45,212 bases of DNA from Shewanella surugensis. Its GTDB lineage: Bacteria > Pseudomonadota > Gammaproteobacteria > Enterobacterales > Shewanellaceae. The stretch is taken from the NCBI RefSeq assembly GCF_023284005.1, contig NZ_JAKIKS010000034.1, positions 1 through 45,212 of the forward strand, read 5' to 3'. Every line of letters begins with the position of its first letter. Position 1 is the stretch's first letter. The translations under genes were made by a program, and so were the position numbers. The notes beneath the pieces are model-generated. The model was not told the DNA's origin, searched no databases, and was given only the letters and a program-made list of their open reading frames with translations. Shown here one piece after another: positions 1 to 9,516 of this stretch.

Positions 1-185
1 ACTTCGGCGGCAAGCTCAGCTTCCCTCTGGCTAGTGCTTGCTTTCTTGGTTGTTTTTGCACGCCAGCTATAGATTTGTGATTCATGAATACCCAGCTCTT
101 TTGCGGCTTTGTAAACCCCATTTCTTTCAGCTAAAGCAAGTGCTTCTTTCTTGAACTCATCTGTGCGTATTTTCTTTGTCATCAT
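1..185 (-). CDS. IS3-family transposase OrfA, partial (runs off the window)
   Basis: This is the N-terminal 61 codons of a small DNA-binding transposase subunit; the gene continues beyond base 1. The start is ATG-ATG at 185 with a GAGGT ribosome-binding site just upstream on the minus strand. The peptide begins MMTKKIRTDEFKKEALALAE and goes on with an HTH-like segment (KAAKELGIHESQIYSWR), typical of IS3-family OrfA proteins, which bind the element ends and are joined to OrfB by programmed frameshifting. OrfB lies outside the window, so whether the element is intact cannot be judged. The family call is from pattern recognition of the HTH and the upstream IS-end sequence. Confidence 0.8.
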   Translation of the reverse strand, partial: MMTKKIRTDEFKKEALALAERNGVYKAAKELGIHESQIYSWRAKTTKKASTSQREAELAAE

Positions 186-248
186 ATTATACCTCGGTTA
201 GTGATTTTACTCACTTAGCCGAGAGTCCGAAAGTACTGCCAAGGATCA
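186..248 (-). mobile_element. Probable terminal region of the IS3-type element
   Basis: The stretch upstream of orfA (minus strand, reading TGATCCTTGGCAGTACTTTC and then CTCGGCTAAGTGAGTAAAA) resembles the left end and leader of IS3-type elements. The exact end, near 248, is inferred; no target duplication can be checked because the other end is outside the window. Confidence 0.5.
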
Positions 249-268
249 AACCGCTCTTTATAAGTTCT

Positions 269-364
269 AGGCTCTGTCATTCTTTGCCGCTCAGCTCCTG
301 CACCCGTTTTCCATGCTTTATGAAAATCTTCTATTCGCCACCTTGCAGTGTAAATATCAATAAT
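269..364 (-). pseudogene. Fragment of a Tn5/IS50-like (IS4-superfamily) transposase
   Basis: About 32 codons read IIDIYTARWRIEDFHKAWKT followed by GAGAERQRMTEP. This matches the Y-(2)-R-(3)-E-(6)-K signature block of Tn5-type DDE transposases, which contains the catalytic Glu. Similarity stops abruptly after MTEP where the IS3-type sequence begins, and also upstream, so only a small internal piece survives. It is a non-functional relic, apparently interrupted by the IS3 element. Confidence 0.7.
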
Positions 365-400
365 ATTACTATTTAACTTTTGGGATACATTTACAGCCAC

Positions 401-804
401 GCTTCACACCGCAACAATAAGCACAACGGTAATTACCTAGTTAACCATTATGCGCAGCAAGTTGTTAACGTTAATAGTGCATTTAAGGTGAAAAATCTAA
501 CCTAGATCTCAGCTTGCGTACTTACATCTCTATTTGTATCAAACTCTTTTTGACTTAAAAAATTGTTTCATTAATATGTAATTACAAATTGATACGAAAA
601 AACTAAAAGCAATCATATTTATTTTATGGAATATATATTGTTTATATAAGAAGGTAAATATTTATATTACTAATATTAGGATTGTATCAATTATAATAAT
701 AAATCGGTTGTTGACAGGTTGTTTTATTACAGTCGTTTTAATAATGACTATAATAAATTTCATTCATAAATCCATAATCCTTACCCAAGGAAACTAGATA
801 ATAT
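401..804. other. AT-rich spacer without a recognisable gene
   Basis: I see no supported ORF here. The stretch is very AT-rich and carries repeated GTATCAA/TTGATAC motifs near 538, 590 and 686. A possible sigma70 promoter for the downstream ORF has its -10 TATAAT at 749-754 with a weak -35 (ATTACA, 726-731). AAGGA at 787-791 is the likely ribosome-binding site of the ORF at 805. Confidence 0.4.
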
Positions 805-1281
805 ATGAAACTAAGTTATAGTGTTAATAGTATAAAAACAGGAAGTTTACTAGAGTCTTCACTTGAAGTTATGAAATCAGGTTATTCTGGTGTAGAGCTA
901 TGTTTTAGTAAAGATCAATGTAATCCATTCTACCTTACTGATGACGAAGTATTAGAATTAAGAAAACAATTTGCAGAGAAAAAAATTAACCCTGTTGCTA
1001 TATCAACAGCTACTACCTTTTTCCTATCTGATATTCCCCATGAACCCTCTGTTGTATCTGTTGATGTCGATTCGCGCCAGAGTCGAATTAATAATTCACG
1101 ATTTAAATTACATTTTGATTTATCTCATACATATTGTACAGAAAAAAAATATTTGCAGACCATAAAGGAAGCATCTAAAGATACTGCTTATATACACCTA
1201 TCTGATATAAAAATTGATTACAATTTAACGTTCCTAGATATTAAAGATGAACAGTCAATTCCATCCAGCATAAGTACCTGA
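805..1281 (+). pseudogene. Remnant of a sugar-phosphate isomerase/epimerase (TIM-barrel, AP-endonuclease-2-like)
   Basis: The 158-codon ORF starts like a xylose-isomerase-like TIM-barrel protein (N-terminal 85 residues; MKLSYSVNS, then GYSGVELCF). It then jumps to a block normally found near the C-terminus (HFDLSHTY ... AYIHLSDIK). Intact family members are about 260-290 residues. The central barrel strands seem to have been lost by an in-frame internal deletion around residues 86-96, and the C-terminus after HLSDIK is also short and unlike the family. It is probably non-functional. It lies upstream of the NRPS on the same strand, so it may once have belonged to that biosynthetic locus, but nothing in the sequence proves it. 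Confidence 0.6.
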
Positions 1282-1534
1282 GTTGAAGTTATCTAGTACT
1301 TTTTTGATTTTTAATCATTCCCTATATGTAGATTACCTAGACGGTGTATGGGCTAGCGCTGTTTAAAGGGCTAAACCCAACCTTGGTAAATTTTTAGCTA
1401 AGCACTTAGCAGCAAATCTTAGCTCTGATATTCATGAAACTCGCAATGAGTTGTAACTACTGCTAATACCATCACGTCAGATGGTTGGCTATGTACAGAC
1501 TATCTAATTTAACATCAATAAATCGAGGCTATTT

Positions 1535-4500
1535 GTGTCTAACTTTTCTCAGTTAACTCCTAACCTGATGAAACATTTGGTTGAGTTCAACAAAACAAAA
1601 CGTTCATTTGAAAACATCAGTTTAATCGAACATTTTAAACGACAAGTAAATAAAAACCCTCATTCTATCTCAGTGCAATATAAAGAAACCGCACTTACAT
1701 ATAAGCAGCTAGATAAGATGTCAGATAAGATCGCATTTCACCTGATGGTTCAATTCAATGGAGTTGACCTAAATGGAAAAAACATTGCGTTTTGTCTCGA
1801 ACGTAACGAGAAAGTGATCGCTCTGATTATCGCGATTCTAAAGGTTGGAGCTACGTATGTTCCATTTGATCCAACACACCCGGATGAACGTCTTCATTAT
1901 GTATTAGAAGACTGCTCAGCATGTTTTCTAGTCACCGATTTCATCTCTTTGGGCCGTCAGTCTTATTGTCGAGAGTTTACGCTTGATAGTGCCATTGATA
2001 TTGAAAGGGGAAAGACCTCCTTTCCTATTGTCAAAACATCCCCAAGCTCCACTGCTTATATTATGTACACTTCAGGTTCGACAGGGCAACCAAAAGGCGT
2101 AAAAATATCCCAACAGGGCATAACGCGTTTGGTTATCAACAGTGAAACTCTCAAAGTATGCCCTAATGCTGTATTTGCTCAAACGGGCAATATTGCTTTC
2201 GATGCGTCAACTTTAGAAATATGGGCTCCTTTGTTAAATGGCGCAAGCATTGTTGTTATTTCATACGAAACAGTTATCGATAGCGCTGCCCTTCAAAATG
2301 AACTGAGTTGTAAACAAGTAACAGATGCTTGGTTCACGGTTGCTCTTTTCAATCAATTGGCTGCAGACAACAAAAATGCATTTGGTAGTATCAATAACTT
2401 GATGATTGGGGGAGATGCACTTAACCCAAAAAGTGTTGAGTCTGTATTGACCTCTGACAATCCTCCTAAACAGATTTGGAATGGTTACGGTCCGACCGAA
2501 AATACGACTTTTACAACCATGCATCCAATCGAATTGTCAGATTGTCGTTCAAACTCAATCCCTATTGGAAAACCTATTTCAAACACAACTTGCTATGTGC
2601 TCGATGAAAACTTACAGCCAGTTACTGACGGGCAACCTGGTGAGTTATATACCAGTGGGTTAGGAGTGGCCAACGGTTACTTAAATAAAGCAGACGAAAC
2701 AGCAGAAGCTTTTGTTAATAATCGATTTTATGCACACGCAGTCGTGCGAGATGAAACTCCAGCAACCGAAATCATGTATAAAACAGGCGATAGAGTTCGC
2801 AGGTTAGACAGCGGATGTATCGAATTTATTGGTAGAGTCGATAACCAATTGAAAATCAGAGGATTTCGTTTAGAGTTAGGAGAGGTTGAGACTGAGCTAA
2901 CGAAACTTGAAAACGTTGAGCGAGCAGTCGTTATTTCACAAGAGCACCAAGGTCATAAGTATTTGGTGGCATATTGCGTCAGTAACTCCTCTTCTTCTGA
3001 GATAATAGCGCAATTTAGAACTGAAGTACCCGCTTATATGGTTCCCACTAACCTGATCATTATGGATACTTTCCCATTGACGGCCAATGGTAAGGTTGAT
3101 AAAAAAGCGCTCCATAAGCCTTCGTTTTCTTTTTCATCAACTTCTGTGGAATATTCGGCAGCACAAACGGCCATGGAAGAAACTCTCACATCGATTTGGG
3201 GAGCGATATTAATGATTAATCAGCCAATCAGTCGCGATGCAAACTTCTTTGAAATAGGTGGTCATTCATTGCAAGTTGTAAAAGTCAGGCAACAACTTAT
3301 TACGCAAAGAAACGTTGAAATTAAGATCGCTGATTTCTTTAAATTTCCAATTTTGATGGATCTTGCACATTATATTGAGACTTTGAGCTCTGATTCAACA
3401 CTTATAAAAGATAGGAAGATAAAGAGGAGAGCTCCCTCTCACGAATTGATCCCACTATCTTTTGAACAGCAGCGCTTATGGATGATCGAAAAAACTCAAG
3501 GTTCTTCCGCTCTGTACAATATCCCTGCCGTATTTCAGATTAGTGGCGACTTCTCTCCATCAGCTCTAGAATCCGCTTTTAGGATACTAATCTCTCGTCA
3601 CGAAAGCTTAAACGTTCGGATTATTGAGAAAAATGCTCAAGGGTACCAACAAGTTTATAAGAATAAATTCTCTTTACCCATCAATACATTAGAAAGTGAG
3701 GGACAGTTAAATCAAGCGCTTGAAGAAGGCGCTGAACGCCCATTTGACTTCGAAAATGAAGCTCTGTTACATGTCAACCTTTATCATTTTTCAGACTCAT
3801 ATTACCTATTAGTGAACATTCACCACATTATTACTGACGGTTGGTCAATGGGGAACTTTTATGCGGAGTTGAAATCTCTATATTCATTAGAGATTGGTGA
3901 GCCATCAGAAGGTTTAGAAGAACTTGAGGTCCAATACACTGATTATTGTCTGTGGCAGAAAGAGCGAGACTTAAGTGATGATCTTAATTTCTGGGTAAAC
4001 CGACTAACTGATGCTAAGCCATTAGAGCTCCCTACTATAAAAAGTTCAGCAACACATAACGAAAGCGAACAATGCTCTCTGATACTTGATGCAGAACTAA
4101 AGAAAAATCTTGAAGTTCTCGCAATAGATAACCAAACGGGTTTGTTTAACATTCTTTATTCTGGTCTATCGATACTATTATCTCGATACTGTTCCCAAGA
4201 TGATGTCTCAATCGCAAGTATTTGGGCTAACCGTCCAGTTCAGGAATTGGCGAAACAAATAGGTTTCTTTGCCAACACAATAATTCTACGTACTCAGGTT
4301 AACGAAGATCAGTTAGTTTTAGAGTTTATTGAACATAATCATCAAATTCTACTCGAGTCTTTTGAACACGGCTCAGCACCTCTTGATCAAGTATTGTCCC
4401 GACTAAACATACCACGCAACGGTGATCATCACCCACTATGCTCTGTTGCCTTTGTTTTACAGAATACAGATGGTGGAAACGGGAAGTCGTTAGATTTACC

Positions 4501-7500
4501 GCACGCAAAGTTACGAAACATTGAATTAAAGCCTGAACAAGCTAAATTTGATTTACTGCTTAATGTCACTCTACCAGGGAATGAAGGACTAAAGGTTGAA
4601 GCGTTATTCAGAAAAGGAATCTGGCCTGAAGCATTGATACCTCAGCTTTTGAAAAATTATGAAAATATACTCACTGCGATAGTTTCTGGTTCAAATAAAA
4701 TAAATGATATAGATCTTCTTACTGATGGAGCCTATCGCCATCACATAATTGAGTTGAACAGAACGAGTATGCCAGTAGAACAATTAGACTTAATAACACG
4801 CTTCCAAGAGCAAGTTAAACACTCACCTGATTCTCCAGCAGTGCTATTTAAAGACCGAATATTGAGTTACCAGAAACTCGATCAGCTATCTGATAACATT
4901 GCTTATAGCCTACAGAAAAATTCTGACCACAACTCTTTGGAAGATAAGTATATTGCGTTTGCTCTAGAGCGTGACGACTTGATGATTGCTGTTATCCTAG
5001 GCATTCTCAAAGTAGGTGCTATTTATGTTCCATTTGATCCAAGCCACCCTGACGAGCGTTTACACTACATTCTCGAAGATAGTGATGCATGTATACTGAT
5101 CACTGAATCTGCACATCAAGGACGACAAGCCCTCTGTGCTGAAATCACTTTAGCCAACCTAGATCTTGATCAAAAACTTCCAGCATTTCCGGTCGTTCAG
5201 AAATCACCGGATAGTATTGCATATATTATGTACACATCAGGATCAACAGGGCAGCCAAAAGGAGTGAAGGTTCCCACTCGTGGCATAACACGTTTGGTTG
5301 TTAATAACGCTACCATTCCAGTTTCTTCCGAATCAGTGTTTTCGCAGGCTGGTAACATTGCGTTTGATGCATCAACGTTGGAAATTTGGGCCCCACTACT
5401 CAATGGAGCAAGCCTCGTCGTTATCCCTTACGAAACGGTCATTGATAGTACTGCATTGCAAGACGAACTTAAAACGAAAAAAATCACCGATGCTTGGTTT
5501 ACTGTCGCTCTGTTCAACCAGATAGCTTCTGAAAATGTGAACGCATTTAGTGGCATGAACAACCTCATGGTTGGTGGGGATGCACTCAACGCCAAAAGTA
5601 TTGCTTCAGTCCTAACTTCTGACACACCTCCAAAAAAAATCTGGAATGGATATGGTCCAACAGAAAACACCACTTTTACAACAATGCACCCAATAGCGTT
5701 GGAAGATTGTTATAAGGGTTCGATTCCAATTGGTCGACCTATCTCGAGCACCACGTGCTATGTACTAAACAGTCACTTGCAACCACTACCTGTAGGCGTT
5801 TCAGGAGAACTTTACACTAGTGGTGAAGGCCTAGCTGATGGTTACCTGAACAACCCTGATAAAACTGAAGATTCCTTTATTTCCAATCCATTTTATCAAA
5901 ATGAAATGGTTCGGAATGCAACTCCAGCCACCGCAATTATGTACAGAACAGGCGATAGAGTTCGTTGGCTAAATGATGGAACACTTGAGTTTATTGGGCG
6001 AGTCGATAACCAAGTTAAAATTCGTGGCTTTCGTTTAGAGCTAGGGGAAGTTGAAAGGATTCTCACTCAACTTCCTGAAGTTGAGCAAGCAGTTGTTACT
6101 GCTAAAGAACATCATGGTCAGAAACAACTATTTGCCTATTGTGTAAGTCATTCTACTCAAGCAGACATATTAAAGTCATTGCGATCACAAGCTCCAGCTT
6201 ACATGATTCCATCCGGTATGAATGTCATGGAAAGCTTCCCACTCACCTCTAACGGTAAAGTAGATAAACGCAAACTTCCTGAGCCCGATTTCACTGTATC
6301 GGTGCAGCAGACAATTATTGCACCAAGAACCGAAACCGAAACAATATTAGTCGATATATGGAAAGGGTTACTTACAGATATCAATGAGGTGAGTGTGGAA
6401 GACCACTTCTTTGAAATTGGGGGGCATTCACTACTAGTCATTCGCATGATCGATCAGATTAACAAAAAACTGGATATTCAGCTTGAAGTAAAAACAGTAT
6501 TTACCACTCCGATTCTGCTTGAACTGGCAAGTATCATTGATGGGAATGAAATTCAGGATGAAGATGACAGGATATACTATGAAGATCAGTGGCTCAAGCT
6601 ATACAAATCATTTATATCAGCGGAAGATGTTAACGTAAGAAATGTGCTACTGACCGGTGCTACTGGATTCTTAGGGGCTCATTTATTGCATGAATTACAA
6701 AAACAATTACCCACCGCAAATATTTATTGCTTAGTTCGTGGGTGTGATATCGCATCAGGTATGCAGAAACTCCTATCCTCCTGTGAGAAATACCGAATAT
6801 CAGTCAATTCTAAACAGATTAAAATACTGTGCGGTGATCTTAATAAAAGTAAATTAGGGTTAAATGATGAGACATGGAATTGTTTAGGACAAAACATTGA
6901 TGCCATATACCATTGCGGAGCATGGGTAAACCATCTACATAGCTACGTTATGTTACGTAATGCTAATGTTATCAGCACACTATATTTATTAGAGCTGTGT
7001 CAACAGGGCTCTCCGAAACAGATGTTCTACGTGTCAACTATGTCTTCTGCGCCGATGGATGAAACGGGTATTCAAGAAAAGCTTGTCGCTAACTCACCAA
7101 ATGCTAAAAACGGCTATATTCAATCTAAATGGGTTTCAGAGCGCCTTATGGAACAGGCGTTTAAACAAGGTTTATATGGCACGATTTATCGTATGGGAAA
7201 TATTACAGGTTGTACCCGTTATGGTGCATCCAACGCGGACATCAATCATACCTTAAATTTAATTAAGGGGTGTTTACAGATGGGTGCAGCGCCTAATTGG
7301 GAGTCTTACAACCTCGATATTAGCCCCGTGGATATGCTTGCGGCCTTACTTGTATCAAGCAGTTTTCAAAAGAAACACTTACAAGACATTGTTAACCTCG
7401 GATACCTTGCATTTGTAAATTGGCGAAAAAAGCTAGAACATCTTGTAAATAAAGGTCACAAATTGAAGTTTGTGTGTCCTAGCGAATGGGCAGAGAAATG

Positions 7501-7699
7501 GGTCCCTCATATCAATACCGATAATGCCCTTTACCCATTTAAATCATTCTATTTAGAATCGAAGCAACATCAGGAGATCAACGTCGAACGTGAGTATATT
7601 AAGCAATCAAACCTAGACTTCGATATGGACTCTCTGCTAGACATTTATTATCAACATTGGAGTGAGAGCGGCTTTATCGTAGCCGCCGATTCCGCTTAA
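1535..7699 (+). CDS. Dimodular NRPS with terminal thioester reductase (A-T-C-A-T-R)
   Basis: A 2054-residue non-ribosomal peptide synthetase. The start is GTG with GAGG six bases upstream. Domains: A1 about 25-520 (YTSGSTGQPKG near 178), T1 (FFEIGGHSL, phosphopantetheine Ser near 577), C about 630-1065 (HHIITDGWS near 762, active-site motif intact), A2 about 1080-1590, T2 (FFEIGGHSL near 1627), and a reductase about 1700-2050 (GATGFLGAH near 1707, YIQSK catalytic Tyr/Lys near 1860). Aligning to GrsA, both A domains read the ten-residue code DALWMGGTFK, close to the DAxWxGGTFK codes of valine. There is no epimerase and no thioesterase. Reductive release would give a dipeptide aldehyde, and enzymes of this layout (AusA of Staphylococcus aureus) yield pyrazinones. 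The required phosphopantetheinyl transferase is not in the window. The gene stands alone between degraded IS elements. Confidence 0.93.
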   Translation: MSNFSQLTPNLMKHLVEFNKTKRSFENISLIEHFKRQVNKNPHSISVQYKETALTYKQLDKMSDKIAFHLMVQFNGVDLNGKNIAFCLERNEKVIALIIAILKVGATYVPFDPTHPDERLHYVLEDCSACFLVTDFISLGRQSYCREFTLDSAIDIERGKTSFPIVKTSPSSTAYIMYTSGSTGQPKGVKISQQGITRLVINSETLKVCPNAVFAQTGNIAFDASTLEIWAPLLNGASIVVISYETVIDSAALQNELSCKQVTDAWFTVALFNQLAADNKNAFGSINNLMIGGDALNPKSVESVLTSDNPPKQIWNGYGPTENTTFTTMHPIELSDCRSNSIPIGKPISNTTCYVLDENLQPVTDGQPGELYTSGLGVANGYLNKADETAEAFVNNRFYAHAVVRDETPATEIMYKTGDRVRRLDSGCIEFIGRVDNQLKIRGFRLELGEVETELTKLENVERAVVISQEHQGHKYLVAYCVSNSSSSEIIAQFRTEVPAYMVPTNLIIMDTFPLTANGKVDKKALHKPSFSFSSTSVEYSAAQTAMEETLTSIWGAILMINQPISRDANFFEIGGHSLQVVKVRQQLITQRNVEIKIADFFKFPILMDLAHYIETLSSDSTLIKDRKIKRRAPSHELIPLSFEQQRLWMIEKTQGSSALYNIPAVFQISGDFSPSALESAFRILISRHESLNVRIIEKNAQGYQQVYKNKFSLPINTLESEGQLNQALEEGAERPFDFENEALLHVNLYHFSDSYYLLVNIHHIITDGWSMGNFYAELKSLYSLEIGEPSEGLEELEVQYTDYCLWQKERDLSDDLNFWVNRLTDAKPLELPTIKSSATHNESEQCSLILDAELKKNLEVLAIDNQTGLFNILYSGLSILLSRYCSQDDVSIASIWANRPVQELAKQIGFFANTIILRTQVNEDQLVLEFIEHNHQILLESFEHGSAPLDQVLSRLNIPRNGDHHPLCSVAFVLQNTDGGNGKSLDLPHAKLRNIELKPEQAKFDLLLNVTLPGNEGLKVEALFRKGIWPEALIPQLLKNYENILTAIVSGSNKINDIDLLTDGAYRHHIIELNRTSMPVEQLDLITRFQEQVKHSPDSPAVLFKDRILSYQKLDQLSDNIAYSLQKNSDHNSLEDKYIAFALERDDLMIAVILGILKVGAIYVPFDPSHPDERLHYILEDSDACILITESAHQGRQALCAEITLANLDLDQKLPAFPVVQKSPDSIAYIMYTSGSTGQPKGVKVPTRGITRLVVNNATIPVSSESVFSQAGNIAFDASTLEIWAPLLNGASLVVIPYETVIDSTALQDELKTKKITDAWFTVALFNQIASENVNAFSGMNNLMVGGDALNAKSIASVLTSDTPPKKIWNGYGPTENTTFTTMHPIALEDCYKGSIPIGRPISSTTCYVLNSHLQPLPVGVSGELYTSGEGLADGYLNNPDKTEDSFISNPFYQNEMVRNATPATAIMYRTGDRVRWLNDGTLEFIGRVDNQVKIRGFRLELGEVERILTQLPEVEQAVVTAKEHHGQKQLFAYCVSHSTQADILKSLRSQAPAYMIPSGMNVMESFPLTSNGKVDKRKLPEPDFTVSVQQTIIAPRTETETILVDIWKGLLTDINEVSVEDHFFEIGGHSLLVIRMIDQINKKLDIQLEVKTVFTTPILLELASIIDGNEIQDEDDRIYYEDQWLKLYKSFISAEDVNVRNVLLTGATGFLGAHLLHELQKQLPTANIYCLVRGCDIASGMQKLLSSCEKYRISVNSKQIKILCGDLNKSKLGLNDETWNCLGQNIDAIYHCGAWVNHLHSYVMLRNANVISTLYLLELCQQGSPKQMFYVSTMSSAPMDETGIQEKLVANSPNAKNGYIQSKWVSERLMEQAFKQGLYGTIYRMGNITGCTRYGASNADINHTLNLIKGCLQMGAAPNWESYNLDISPVDMLAALLVSSSFQKKHLQDIVNLGYLAFVNWRKKLEHLVNKGHKLKFVCPSEWAEKWVPHINTDNALYPFKSFYLESKQHQEINVEREYIKQSNLDFDMDSLLDIYYQHWSESGFIVAADSA

Positions 7700-7728
7700 T
7701 CTAGACGACTAACCTTATCAAGCAGCCC

Positions 7729-7746
7729 CCACTAAATCATTAGTGG
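7729..7746. repeat. Short inverted repeat after the NRPS gene
   Basis: CCACTAA-ATCA-TTAGTGG, a perfect 7-bp stem 30 bases after the NRPS stop. It could act in transcript ending, but no U-tract follows, so a terminator role is uncertain. Confidence 0.35.
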
Positions 7747-7870
7747 AGGCAGTCACTTCGATAGACTTTATGACAAAACCCTAACTTAAATGCAATGTAA
7801 GCTATTAATATAGGGGTGTCTGCCTTATCAATCCCCTCATAAAAACTAGGCCTGACAAGGGTTGTAGGTT

Positions 7871-8181
7871 GTGGCAGTCTCTTTTTACCCATTTTCATTT
7901 AATGATCTGATGCTTACCCACGATAAAATTAATCAACATATAGACAATATTTTTGGCCATGATATGCACGCAAAGCGTGTTCATTCTTTAGCAAATGCCA
8001 CCCTCGGCGTTATTCAAAAAGGCTCATTGGCTATTCATACCATTGGTAAAGGCTTAGCAACAGCCAAAAAACTCAAACCCAAATCATCTATAAAACAAGT
8101 TGACCGCTTACTCAGCAAATACAGAAAAGCTGTTTTTACTGAGGAGGTAGATACAGAGTTGAAGAATATTTGTATTGATAT
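7871..8181 (+). pseudogene. IS4-family transposase N-terminus fused in frame to an IS200/IS605 TnpA fragment
   Basis: The first part (native start probably ATG at 7910, MLTHDKINQHID) matches the N-terminus of an IS4-family transposase through HAKRVHSLANATLGVIQKGS to KQVDRLLS. From about 8119 the frame changes character to YRKAVFTEEVDTELKNICID, which fits the N-terminal part of an IS200/IS605 TnpA. The junction is in frame, giving one chimeric ORF of about 100 codons that is then cut by the IS starting at 8182. Neither half can work: the IS4 catalytic domain and the TnpA HUH motif are both missing. Assignment of both halves is from remembered family sequences. Confidence 0.65.
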
Positions 8182-9282
8182 CTGATGTTACGCAGCCATC
8201 CGATATCGCTGAAGTTCGGCATAAACGGATCGTGATGCATTGATGAGTAACTTTCGACAAATAGCAAAGGGATTGAGATTGTTTTTGATACTTAAACTTT
8301 CTAGCTTAAAGGCTGCACAAATTGACATGAATATGTGGTTACTTTGAGTTCTCACTGTTCTGGTTGGCGACTTTGCCATATTAGCGTTTGACTTCAATGA
8401 TTTGTGAAACACCTCCACTTTCCACCGTCTTTTGTAGGTCGTGGTGATGGCGTCATAGTCGCAAGTTAAGTCACTGCAAACCAGATGCAATATTCCAGTG
8501 CTGCCGTCTTTGTTTGTAAAAACTTGGCGAACTAAAAGGACTGCTTTCTCATATCCTTTTAGCCAGCCTTGCACTGCGGTTTGTTCTGGGAAATTCAGCT
8601 CATCTACTCGTACAAAACGCTTATTTTTTCTGTCTTCCTCGGACAACGCTATTAGTCAGTTACTCTTGAGTGCTGCGATAAAGTGCTTGTCCTTACTGGT
8701 GATGAAATCAAAATTATCTTTTGATGAAAACCAGCTATCCATAAGAATAAAAAGAAATTTCAAGTCATTACTAATACAGGTTTCGATCATTTGACGCATC
8801 ATTTCATTTTTGGTTATCTCGCTTTTACGTTTGACCTTCCTAGTCTTCAGATCACTATATTGGAAGGGCTTTTTTACCAACTCAAATGCCACTGGAATAG
8901 ACATTTCGCCTGAGTGGTACAGTGGATTCAACAGGTTGACGCCCTTGACGTTGCGGCCACTGCAGTGATCGTAATGCCAGCACATTAACTCACTTTCATC
9001 CGTCCAAGCTTTTTCTTGAATCGTGTCGTCAAAAATCAACACGCCATCATTACGCTCAACGTTTCTCACTGTCGATTTAACCTGCTGCCATAAATCTTTG
9101 GAAGTGTATCTTGCCCTGATAAAAGCCGAGTGATCTTGTCATGACTGACCTCACCTTCGACCATGTCTGACAGACCTGTCGCCGTCGCAGCACCAAAGGT
9201 GCTTAGCAAATAGTCGGTGTATCAATCAAGGTTAGCTTTTTTCATCAGGCAAGAATACCAGATATGGTTTGCGTAACATCAG
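8182..9282 (-). mobile_element. Insertion sequence with 13-bp terminal inverted repeats and an inactivated transposase
   Basis: CTGATGTTACGCA at 8182-8194 and its exact reverse complement at 9270-9282 bracket one transposase pseudogene on the minus strand, giving an element of about 1.1 kb. It sits between the two remaining pieces of an IS200/IS605 tnpA. I find no obvious target duplication (ATTGATAT to the left, TAATTAAA to the right), and the middle of the tnpA is missing, so a deletion next to the element is likely. Confidence 0.75.
8188..9245 (-). pseudogene. DDE transposase (IS4/IS701-like), broken by two stops and a frameshift
   Basis: The start is probably ATG at 9245 (MKKANLD). A TGA follows directly where the sense of the sequence suggests Trp (before YTDYLLSTFGAATATGLS). 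The frame then shifts near SGQ, upstream of RYTSKDLWQQVKSTVRNVER. The main body (FDDTIQEKAWTDESELMCWH, then LMDSWFSS) ends at an in-frame TGA at 8656-8658, where a CGA-to-TGA change is the simplest explanation. It continues in the same frame (LSEEDRKNKRFVRVDELNF ... YKRRWKVEVFHKSLKSN) to a TAA at 8188. Catalytic blocks are visible, but the gene cannot make a full protein. The subfamily is uncertain. Confidence 0.8.
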
Positions 9283-9506
9283 TAATTAAAAGTATTTCAG
9301 CTCGTGAAATATTCAAGAGATGTCCTGAAGTGAAAAAGCAATTATGGGGAGGGCCGTTTTGGTCAGATGGTTATTTTGTTAGCACAGTAGGAAAGCACGG
9401 TGATGAAGAAACGATCAAAAAATATGTAAAGAATCAAGGTAATGATGACTATAAACAGTTTCATAAACAATTGGTAGAGAAGAGTGAACAGTTGATGGTG
9501 GGGTGA
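9283..9506 (+). pseudogene. C-terminal part of an IS200/IS605 Y1 transposase TnpA
   Basis: The peptide SVIKSISAREIFKRCPEVKK, QLWGGPFWSDGYFVSTVGKH and the Y1 motif region TIKKYVKNQG fit the C-terminal third of an IS200/IS605 TnpA, including the likely catalytic Tyr. The first six codons of the open frame (from ATG 9264) belong to the end of the interrupting IS. Together with the piece at about 8119-8181 this is one tnpA split by that IS, with roughly 30 central codons (HUH region) lost. Confidence 0.75.
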
Positions 9507-9516
9507 TCAATTAATA

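Noticed and set aside
1318..1456. Protein-like stretch after the isomerase remnant (LGKFLAKHLAANLSSDIHE, ending in a stop)
   Set aside because: Too short, lacks a start and follows an in-frame stop; I cannot tie it to any family, so it is not listed as a gene remnant.
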